Origin: Phytophthora hibernalis | Taxonomy: Eukaryota > Oomycota > Peronosporomycetes > Peronosporales > Peronosporaceae | Reading direction: 5' to 3' | Assembly (NCBI GenBank): GCA_012656075.1 | Contig: JAAKBF010000061.1 | Coordinates: forward strand, 124,001-188,000 | Length of the DNA stretch: 64,000 nucleotides | Part shown: positions 32,875 to 43,300 of the stretch, one piece after another | Layout of the letters: every line of letters begins with the position of its first letter | Position numbering within the stretch: position 1 is the first letter of the stretch | Notes under the pieces: model-generated | The model's input: the letters and a program-made list of their open reading frames with translations, nothing else | Told to the model about the DNA's origin: nothing | Database searches by the model: none | Program-made: the position numbers and the translations under genes

Positions 32875-35800
32875 ATGGAAGACCTTGGTTTCTTTAACGA
32901 GCGCGAGGCGGAATGCTTCGAGCGCGAAGACACGTTGGTATGTTTTCTTGCTGCCTGGCAAGGGGCTATGGTGCTCTGTAAAGATAGTGCTAACACACCA
33001 CTGCTCTGTTTCTTTAGTCGCAATCGGACCTCGAAAAACTCAATGTAGATGAAAACATGCCGGAGATGGAGCGGGCGGAGAAGCTCCTCAAGACAGGGCT
33101 AGACAGGCAGAAGATCAGCATCTTGAACTCGCTCCCGAAGATTATGGCTAGCAATAACTCCAAGTCGAATCTCGGTGTGATACTCGATTGCATGAAGGTA
33201 ACGAAGGCAATGCGTTGAGAAAGCGCGAACATGGTTGTCACTTACTCTTGGATTTGTTTCGCACAATTAGGGGGTCTGGCAAAATATGAATCGGAAATGA
33301 ATGCAGACTCTGCGGTTCTGCTGGAACTGTTCAAAGGGCTCGCAAGCTTGGCGTGCGCGACGGTGGATGGAAAAGTATTAAACTATCCAGTCGTCACCTT
33401 TCACGAAGAGTATACTGAGCAGCTCGAGGCCTGTCGAGCGGAGAAGAAAAACGTCGTGTTTCTTCTTACAGACGAGCAGGTTGCCAAGTTGCTGGTTCCC
33501 TTTGCACTTGATATCATCACGGAAAGTCAGCAAAAAGATTATGCCGAGGAAGCAAGTTTGGTTGTCGTTGCTTTGCTTCCTCGTATTGGTACAGCACTAA
33601 AGAAGACGCAGGTATGTACTACGTAGTAGTACGTTTTAATGACCTTCGAATGAATATGCTGTACTGACACGATTGTGATGCAGATTCTTCGAGTGGCTAT
33701 CGAAAAGGAGATGTCTCTCAAACGCCTGGCTCCAGGCTTATTTGTTGTTTCATCCTGGGCGCTATCACAGCTTTAAATCTGTTGTCTGCGCCGGATATTG
33801 AAGGCCTTTACTTCCAGAAGGTAGGTTTCGCAAGCGGTTCAACATTGGTTTTCCGTATCGTTACCTTTAACTATCCTGAATGCGTAGATGATGGCGTTGT
33901 GCCAAGATACTGATGCGGAAGTCCGCAAGTGTATGTGCATTCAACTTGATGGATTAGCTCGGGCTGTAGGGTACGGTTTTCATTTTTACCTCTAGGATTT
34001 AGACCAATACCACTGAAAGTCGTTCACCGTCATGCGTACCAGAGAGGAGCACGCCTGCACGGAGCTACTTCCAGAACTTTTGGAGCTGCTTCAAGACGAA
34101 GAAGAACAGGTCCGCCTGGATTTTATACAGTCTTCTGTTTCGCGCTGGTTGTCCCTAATGTTTATGGCTATTACTTGACTGCACTGCAGGTCAAACAAAC
34201 AGCATTTCTCACTCTGCTGTCACTCATCGACTTTTTCCCAGCCCGGGATCGTGTCAAGTTAATCATTCCAGAGTTCATCAGCATGGCCAATTCTCTTCCT
34301 GATTATCTGGTTCCCTCTCTAGCAGAGCAGTACGGACAGCTTGTAACAAAGCTGGCTACCCTAAATCATCTCGGAAACGATACCAGTCAAGTATTGCTTC
34401 AAAGCTATGCTAAACTTTGCTCTTATGAAGAGCTCGAGATTCGGCAATACTGCGCGTATAATTTCCCAGCAATTGTGAAGGCCTTTGGCTCAACGTACGC
34501 ATCGACGTTGATGGATGACTTGCTGACAAAGCTGGCTACCGATCCAAGTGAAGAGGTATCTGGTTGTACTCGATCGTTTGACTTGTTCACCAAGGTATTC
34601 AATGCTAACGCTGCCTGCATTACTTTTGATACAGGTTAGGCATCACATAGCAGCTGGGATACACGAGGTTGCGGGTTTGCTGGGACAACAGCGAGCAATG
34701 CGCTTCCTCAAAACATTAGTGCTCAACTTAATGAATGACGAATCGCCGGTTGTTCAGGGTATGGCCATATCCAGAGCACCGCAATTATTGTCTGCAATGA
34801 TTAACCCAAACGACGAAGAACAAAAGGTATGTACTCGAAATTTTTCTACCACGCCGTTTATTAAGACTTACCATTTACACTGCATGGTAGACGGCAATCC
34901 TGGATTCGATCATCAAATCAGTGGTCGAGTACCATGGCATTCTGCCTCCAAGCAGAAATCGAGATCAACTCGTCTTTCTTGAAACGCTACAGAGTTTCCC
35001 AACATGGTTCTCGTCCTTGCAAATGTACGAGATGGTGATTCCAATTATTTTCGACTTTATAGAAGTTGGAGCCCGTCCAGTTCAACTGCTGGCGATGCAA
35101 GTTGTGCTTACGTGCATACGGCACAATGACAGCGCCAGCCACCGATATTCCTTGCTCAGCAGGCTTCGAACTGAATATGGTCACTCGAAAAGTTATTGGC
35201 GTCGAATTATCTACCTTGAAGCATGCGTGTACGCACTGAGCGTAAATAGTCGACTATATTGCCAAAGAAACTTCCTCGAGGTGGCGATTGATTTACTCGA
35301 CGACCCAGTGCCCAACGTTCGACTGAAGGCAATCTCACTCGTGCCGCTGTGGAAAAATGCTCTTACTTATTTATCGGACGAGAAGTCTCTCGACCGGATT
35401 CGGCAGGTCCTGGACGAAGCCACCATTGATAGTGATCGGGACGTTGCGAATGCACTTCAGGAGACTCGCCAGGTTGTCGAGGTAAACAGTGTAGGCCAGC
35501 CGCGTCGGCCACAGGACGATGCGGGCGATAAGCGAAAACTAGGCGAAGAAGAGAACCTCGGCCTGATGACCGATCACGAAGATTCGTCGGCAGACTCCAA
35601 GTGGTCCAGTATGCTCGAGTACACTTTAGTTGTAGGCAAGGATGGACAAGTGGTTCGGCGGGCTCGAGTCAAGTCTTTCGATCTGGTGAACAAAATAGTA
35701 AGGATGCCCGGGAAAGACACCGGGCGAGCAAATGGGATTGGCGTCGGCGGGAGCAACATGGGAAATGGACTAGGCATGGGTAATGGTGGAAGTAACACCA

Positions 35801-36248
35801 TGGCATTTGCCATGGCCATTGGAACGAAGACCGACTCAGGAAAAATGAAAGCACCGACTCCCAAAACACCCAGCAAACCAGCACCATCACTAATAACGCT
35901 TCCGAACTGTGCCACCGCTCGACCTGGCCAAGCAAAGATGCCGCAAGCGATCAAGGTTGCAAATTCAACAGGCAAAATCATAGCATCGGGGGAAAGAGCA
36001 CCTCTTTGCCAACACGAACCGGAACGAGTTCAGCCAAAGACACGGGTGCGATTACTAAAATCCCTATTATCCGACCGTCTGCTCCAGCCAAGCGCGAAGT
36101 GAGTCCGTCAACTAGCACGAAGCCCAGTAGTGCAACGCTGACGCTGACATCGGGGCCATCGAGCAGGTTAGGAACAATAGACAACGGCACTGTGGGGACC
36201 CTCAAACCACAGAAGGCAGCAGGTCCACCAGGAACACCCAAACGCTAG
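32875..36248 (+). CDS. PPP4R4: Protein phosphatase 4 regulatory subunit, PPP4R4-type HEAT-repeat protein
   Basis: Nine exons can be followed from ATG at 32875 (MEDLGFFNEREAECFE) to the stop at 36246-36248. Key matches to PPP4R4 are LEKLNVDENMPEMERAEKLL with ISILNSLPKIM, the segment CQDTDAEVRKCMCIQLDGLARAVG, YCAYNFPAIVKAF, and HSKSYWRRIIYLEACV followed by DDPVPNVRLKAISLVP. The body is an array of HEAT-type helical pairs. The C-terminal third is disordered, with GMGNGG and Pro/Thr/Lys runs. PPP4R4 binds PP4 catalytic subunit in the cytoplasm; the catalytic gene is in this same window at 6.8-8.1 kb. Base losses are inferred at the start of exon 3 (G run 33271-33274), in exon 4 near 33,740 and in the G run at 35,988-35,992. 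Introns are 60-110 bp. Confidence 0.82.
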
Positions 36249-36414
36249 CACCCTACTATCCAAGTAACCTTACCAGTAGCGAAAGCTGAGTCTCTCAATT
36301 ATTCGAAATCAACACAGAAGTAGCGCGAGCCCTAATGTATCTTCTCACATGAAGCCTTTGTCGGAACATGTGCGGTCTGTACCTTATCTAGAAGGAAAAC
36401 AACAAAGTTTTAAG

Positions 36415-36460
36415 CTACCGGTACGTGTCAATGAACTGCGCGTGGAGCTTTCCCAACTAC
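36415..36460 (-). pseudogene. Possible alanine aminotransferase 3'-end fragment
   Basis: On the minus strand the sequence ends with KLHAQFIDTYR and a stop, and about 33 bp of DNA match the last codons and stop of the alanine aminotransferase gene at 48816-48850 (KFHAQFMDKYR) with only a few substitutions. Similarity fades immediately upstream. It may be a tiny duplicated scrap or a chance match. Confidence 0.3.
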
Positions 36461-36504
36461 TATTCACGTGTTTGCAGCAAAACCAGTTTTCTGGCTATCG
36501 CGAG

Positions 36505-36925
36505 CAGGGCTCCCGATTATGGCATGGTCTTTTCAATAATTTCTTATGAAACCATAAATATATTTATTTCTGCCAACCATGAAGACCATAACATTTTTAT
36601 TCTGGGCACACCACCACATAATTTATGGAGCCCAGTCTTCGTCCTAATAAAGTCGTTCAAGCTGTCAGATCCGTTGTAAAATGAGTTTCTAAGCAACGCA
36701 CTTCGAGGCACTACGTAGTATGTGCTTGTACTCCCCACACAAACATCTCCACAGTTAAATTTTCATGTTTTTGTAGGTGCAATGTAACGTCAACTAGCGC
36801 TTCATTATTTATTGTTCACTGCAGTAAGATGACATAATTTATGTTTCGATTTCAGATTGCTCATGCCATTATTTATGTCGGAGGAGGCCTCCTCATAAAT
36901 AAAAATCCCATAATCGGGAGCCCTG
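36505..36925. mobile_element. Non-autonomous hAT-type TIR element (421 bp)
   Basis: The left end CAGGGCTCCCGATTATGG (18 bp) is repeated in exact inverse at the right end. The octamer ATCGCGAG lies immediately outside both ends (36497-36504 and 36926-36933), an 8-bp target duplication. A CAGGG start plus an 8-bp duplication is the hAT signature. The interior is AT-rich with repeated CATAATTTATG-like words and no ORF of note. Its ends differ from the element at 15141, so the two belong to different families. Confidence 0.9.
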
Positions 36926-36933
36926 ATCGCGAG

Positions 36934-37357
36934 TCGCGACAGCTTCGCTCGCATTTCACAATGTGCGTTTCAAACACGATTAAGGGAGAAAATTGCCGTT
37001 AGAGCTGATGGCTATCACCTATCTATCATCGTGATAGACAGATCCTGACGTGAGGAACTGCCTTTGACACATTGAAGTGAAGTGAAATGCTGCGCTGGGA
37101 TTGGCAGAGATGAATTCGCAAGTCGTTGATTGGCTAAACATCTTCACGGAGAGATCAAAGGCTTTGATTCAAGAGGGAGTATTTTCCCCGATTGGGATTA
37201 ACCTTCCCCTGGCACATCTCTCAGAATTTCCTGCCCATCTCCGATTTGCGGAGAGAGCTGTATCCGTACGGCCTGGCGTGTATACCAGAAAGTATACCGC
37301 CGCTCCCAACCATCCACAGCCTCAAAATCCTCCCTCAAACCAAAAACCAGCAGGAAT
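36934..37357 (+). other. Region before the transposase with one unplaced ORF
   Basis: A plus-strand reading at 37101-37377 (SQVVDWLNIFTERSKALIQEG, then, after a frame slip, RRELYPYGLACIPESIPPL and KILPQTKNQQEY) looks protein-like but is unknown to me. It could be a 5' part of the Mutator-like element's gene or a separate small gene. No terminal inverted repeat for the Mutator-like element was found here. Confidence 0.25.
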
Positions 37358-40300
37358 ATGACGCCGCGGTTGCGTAGCGCGCAGAAGCGCCCACTGACTT
37401 CGGATGAGGCGGACGACAGCGAGGACGGCGTGTCCGAGGGTTCGTCCCTTGGTGAATGGCTGCCATCGGCGAGCCTAGTCGTGTTTAGTCGACGGAGACC
37501 ACAAGCAGCGCGAGTGAAAACGGAGGTCAACGAGAGATCATCGCCCCGCCACCTCAGGAGGTTTAGTTTCCGTCCTGGGGGGCATTCGAGGTCTATCTGA
37601 CCGTGTGTCAAGCAGAATCATTTCAGGTAAGCCAGCGGATTACGCGGATTCTACTTCATTATCCGTTTGCGCTATATTTACCGTGTCGTTCGTTTGGTAG
37701 ATCTTCCGAGCGCGGACAAACACCACGGTGGCAGAGCGTAATGGGATTATCGAACGGAATGGGTCAAAGGCAGCCAAGATCCCCGATGTATGGGGGCAGT
37801 ATGCGAGGCCTTTCGTGTGCACCCATCATGGAAATATCAGTCATAGGCAACCACCAAGCGACCAAGACAGGAGAGTCGTACCAAGGGATGCAGTGCTGTG
37901 ACGGGGTCACACGCACCTTAGCTTTAGAGGAAGCGTTAACGCGCTAACCACAACAGACGCCTAGCGTTCCTGCTGTAAGCTTGCAAAGGCCTGGCCTTCC
38001 TGTCCAATATGGTACCGAGTACCAATTGACTTGCGAACTTCCGGGTTAGAGTTAAACTGATATATATTAAGAACACTTGTAGTTCTAACTACTGCTGACT
38101 ATCTGCATACTGAATCCCTGTCTAATCTGATCTGTCCTAATGGGGACCACCCATTTAGATGTACTGCTTTAATACAACTGACGTACTACTTAAGTACGAC
38201 TGAAGTACAATTAAGTCCTTGACGTGCCACACACCACGCGTGTGACGGACACCAATGGTGTGGACCACATCACAGAGAACAATGGTCGCCCCCTGTCAAG
38301 TGGCCCCATTACACCCTCCCACACCCAAACGGGAAGCACCTTGTCCCAGGGGAAATTCCAGCGAACCGCACAGGCAACGCCTCATTCTGCAATTTGCGCC
38401 CGAGCGAACACCCGCCGAGAATCCAAGACGCCCACCGGGCACCAGACCAAGACCCGCACCACTTGCGATGCCAAAGCGCGTCGACGCCAAGGCGCTCCGC
38501 GCCGCCGACCACAAAACGAAAGGCGGCGAAGCCCAATCGAAGAAGCCGCCTCGGCATCCGAAGAAGGCTTCCCAGAAGCCCGACGACAGGGCTAAGCCCG
38601 CTGCGACCAGATCCCGGTCCAGCAGGAAACGCACCGAGGTCACCCTGCCCGGACCGTACGAAGGCGGCAGCGACAACGAGTCGGAATCCGACGGCGAGAC
38701 CAACCCGAACCTAGTTCTGGGCGACGACAGCCCGGAATCCCACAACGACGAAGCTCCAAGAGCGGAAGATGCGAGCGCGCCGACGACAACGACCGTAGCG
38801 ACGGCAGAGACTTCCAAAGTCCCGGTCCTGACGACAAAGCTTCGGACAGCGGTGACGAGGCTCACAGAGCCGCTGATGACGATGGTCAAGCTTCCAAAGT
38901 TCCGAGGGACGGCGACAACGCCTCCGAGGCCGGCGACGACAAGTCCCACTCGGCGACTGCAAAGCAGACCAGCGACGCACCCAAGGACGCTGCCTCAGCC
39001 ACCGATCGCAAACCCGAGCCGGGTGCAACAAGTGAAGCGAAGCACCGCTCGGAGGAGGATGCCTCGGACGAGGTCGACTACAGCGAGTCGGATCTGGAGT
39101 CGGGCGAGGTCAACGACCCAAGCACTTCTCCCAAGCTCACCGATCAGCAGCGACGTCTCCATCCGGGGAGTCCTGCAACTCCTCGCAGTGCTGCTGCTGT
39201 CGCACGTGCTGCTGCTGAATCCGCCAAGCGGGAAGCCCAAGTTATCACCAACGTCGGCGACGGTGATGACGTACCCGAAGGGCTGCTTCAGCCCGACAAC
39301 CGCCAGCACCTTCACGATCGTGCCCGCGATGTGAGGGAGGCTGCGTAGCAGCGACGAACCTCGAAGCGAGATCACGAGCCAGCGGCACCTCGAAACAAAG
39401 AGCAGCTGCTCGCGCTGCGATACTGGCCCGTACGGGAGTACCGCGAGTACCTTCGACAGAGTCGTGAGCCGGGTAAGGTGGTGCAGCAGTACGACGAGTG
39501 TCCCGTCGTCCTCCACGATGACACGGGCCTCGCCCGCCAGTCCAACGAACGCGAGTTCACAGACTGGCTGCACCACTTGGGGTACCCCTTGCCCGAGTTC
39601 ACGGACTCGCCGTACCGTATCGACTGGCTGGCCCAACGGTGCCTCCGCTTCCGCATGGTGAAGTCCATCGTGGATGGCCAGTGGCGCAACCGATACCTCG
39701 AGCGCTCGAAGCCCACCCCGGGCTTATCCTCGAGGAGGTTGTGCAGAAGATCCAGAAGTCGTGGTAGTCGCAGTCGGTAGAACCGTTCAGTGTTCTTGGC
39801 GCGGTTAGCGCCGACCGGCTCCAGGGAGCGGTCATAAGCGGCCACGATGTCGGCGCAGTCCTCCGAGAGACGGCTACCAGCCTCCCACGTGCTTTGATTC
39901 TCCGGATAGCCGTGCCACTTCACCAAGTATTGGTAGTGACCGCTACGCCCGCGGCGCCTCAGTATTCTCTCGACATGGAAGTAGAGAGCGCCCTCATTAC
40001 CGATCAGTGGAGGCGGGGGACGCAACGGACGCGTCCACGGATCGGAACGCTCCGCGTCAGGTGTTGGCGGCGCGCGCTTCAGCGCCTGTGGGCCATTCTG
40101 ACCACACGAAGCTCGTGACTGCAGTGGAGGGTTGCCAACGGCTCTTGGAGTCGCAGAGGACTGACTTAGTGGCCCTGGGAGGGAACCTGCACTCCGTCCC
40201 GTCGACTGTGAGTCATTTGGCTCCAAGTGTGGTTCAGCTCGAACGCAGTGCGGGTGATCGCCAGCGGCAGGTCGATCGCTCGAGCGAGGACCTTCGACAA

Positions 40301-43300
40301 GCGCTTTATCGATGCTCGGAGAGCGAGAGGGCCCTCGCGAATGACCGTGCTGAGCTTCACAAGCACTTTGGGTGACTCCGCGACCTCTACTCTCGCGTTG
40401 AGGCGTTGGAGAGCCGTGCTCCTCCGACTGCTCTGCCCCTGCGGCTGCTCCTCATGCTGCGACCGTTCCTCCGCCGGATATGATGCAGATGATGGCGAAC
40501 GCGTTTCGCCACTTCGCGAATACGTCGGACTCTCAGAGTCATTCACCTCGGCCTGGTGACAGGGCTTAAGAAGTCCCACGTAGAACGTCGGGTGCGTGGC
40601 CATAGCCGACGGCAGGTCCAATGTGTATGCGTTGCCATGGACTCCGATGACCGTGAACGGCCCCACGAACCGTGGACGCAGCTTTGCGCTGCCCACCGTG
40701 CATAGGGAGGTTTTTAGCGTTTAAGAGGACCTGGTCCCCAAGTTTAAACACATTCACGTTCCTTCGCCCTCGGCGAGCACTGTTTTCCTTCTGTGTGTCT
40801 TGCGCGGCAGCCATAGCGTCCCGGACGCGTTGCCTTACGGCTTCACCAGTCTCGATGAACGCCAACAGGTTCCGTTTGACGGACGGACGCAGGCCTTTAA
40901 GGCCCCGCGGGTCTTCGGCGTCAGCCTCTTCCCCACTCAAATTAGAAGCCGGAGGTAACGACAGTGGCGTACGCGGATGGCGTAGCCCGTTAACGTAGAA
41001 TAGGGTGAAACCCGTCGACGAATGCACAGCATTAACTCAACCTTCGGCAGCAGCGTGCTCCACTTCGTGGGTTCTTCGGCGCAGACGCTGCGCAACACAT
41101 CCTCCAACACGCGGTTCACCCGCTCGGTTTGACCGTCTGTCTGCGGATGGTCCGCCGTGGACATGTCAATCTCGTTCCGAGAAGACGGAACAAGTGTTTT
41201 CAGAAGTGTGAGACGAAGCGGGGATCCCGATCACTCACGAACGCCTCCGGAAGGCCATTATGTCGAAAGACATTGTCGACAAAGAGTTGAGCCGCTTGCG
41301 GCGCCGTCACACTCTATTTCACTGCGGCTAGCCGCACCACCTTACTGAGACGGCAAACGAAGACCAAGATACCAGTGTGGCCGCGTGCATCTGCCGGAAG
41401 CTCGAAGATGAAGTCCATGCTCACCGAGCGCCAGCAATCCGCCGGCACCGGCAAGCTCATCAAGGGAGCCGATGACGAGGGAGCTGGTTTCACACGTTGG
41501 AACGTTTCGCACGTCTGCACGTAACTTGTACATGTGAGGCCACCAGAAGTTGCGCGCCACCGACGTGTACGTCTTCTCACGTCCAAGATGGCCGCTGAGC
41601 GGCGTGTCGTGACCCTCGTAGAGAACGCGATGCCGCAAGTCCTCGTCGTTAGGAACGACTATGCGAGGCTCTTCGCCTTCATCGACTTGGTAATAGAGGA
41701 GACCTTCGACCAGAGAGTAGCGGTGCAACCGCGAGCGCTGCCGCGCAGTTATCTTCACCGCTGCCTTCTGCGTACCGAGTGCTCTAACGAGATCTCGTCC
41801 TCGGCGTACGCCTCTCGCAGAAGCTCATAGAGCGGGGACTCGAGGTACGCGACGTGCGCCAGCTCGTAGTCCGGACGTCGGGAAAGGGCGTCCGCGAGGA
41901 CGTTCTGCTTTCCTGGCTTGTACTCCACCGTGAAGTTATACTCCGCGAAGAAGGAGAGCCACCGCGCCATGCGTTGGGAGAGATGAGGCGACGATGTCGC
42001 AGTCCGCAAGGACGCGTGGTCTGTGTAGATCACAAAGGGTTTACTGCCAAGCAGGTGTACCCGAAATTTCACCAGCGCGTACTTCATAGCGAGAAGTTCC
42101 TTGTCGTGGACCGGGTAGTTCTTCTCAGTCGCCTTTAGTTGGCGCGACTGGAACGTGACCACTCGCTCTCTGCCATGGCATCGACTTGCAGAAGCGCACA
42201 GCCAAAGGCAAAGTCCGATGCATCGCATACTACACTGAACGGGCGATCGTCGTCTGGCAAAGCCAAGATCGGAGCGCTCTGCAAGCTTCTTTTGATAGAC
42301 TCAAACGCTTGGTGAGCCTCGTCGTTCCACGACCATTCCGTGTCCTTCTTCAGGAGGTTGGTCAATGGCCGCGCCATCTCGGCATAATTGGCACTGTACT
42401 TGTGCAAGTAGTTGGCTAGGCCAAACCACTTACGTATCTGGGATACGGGAACCGGCCATTGCGCAATCGCGCAAACCTTCTCCGGATCCGCGCGGATGCC
42501 ACCCTTACCAAGGAAACATCTCAAGAAGGGAATCTCTTCGGCGCCGAAGATGCACTTGTTGATGTTCGCATACAAGCGATTCTCGCGCATGCACATCAAA
42601 ACCTCGCGGAGGTGATCGATGCGAGCCTCGACGGCCGTCTTGTCTTCCGAGGCACGACTGTGCACAAAGATATCATCGAAGTACGTCTGTGCGAACGCCC
42701 GCATCGGCCGAAAAAGTTGCGTTACCAGCCGATTGAACGTGGCCGGAGCGTTTGACAGCCCCTGGGGCATCACAAGCCACACCCACAACATCCCACTGGG
42801 AGTACTCACCGCTGTGAGGGGTACGTCGGACTCGCGCATCAGCAGCTGATAATAGCCGTCGACCATGTCGAGTGCGCTGAAGATAGTGCATCCTGCCATG
42901 TTGTTCTGCAACACGTTCTTCCGAGGGATTGGCGTGGACGCCGGTATCGTCGCTGCATTCAACTTGTTGAACGCGTGCACCATGCGCCATTTACCGTTGG
43001 GTTTCAGTTGCCCGTTCCGGCGCTTCCGCCTGCCACTGGACTTGGCGGTCGCTGCAGGCGTCTCCAAGGTCTTCCCCGCCTTCTCTAAAGTGCGGCTGTC
43101 GGACTTGACTGGGGCTCTGCCAAAGTGCGTGGATGCTTTTGTCCTTTGAGTCTTAATTGTAACAACTTACGCTATTTGCTGTGATGCTGCTGCAGCCGAC
43201 CGGACTCGGCGAAGATCCCCAATTCGGGCCTGGTGGCCAAGGCCATGAATAAGGCCAAGGACGTGATTGACAACTACGGAGCGGCCTACATGATGGGTTC

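Noticed and set aside
37101..37377. Independent gene upstream of the Mutator-like transposase
   Set aside because: Readable pieces exist but no start, stop or splice arrangement gives a whole protein and I recognise no family, so it is left as an unplaced ORF.
38296..38949. 217-codon minus-strand ORF near the Gypsy 3' LTR as part of Pol
   Set aside because: It lies beyond the chromodomain, has no Gypsy motif and is the complement of the acidic plus-strand frame.
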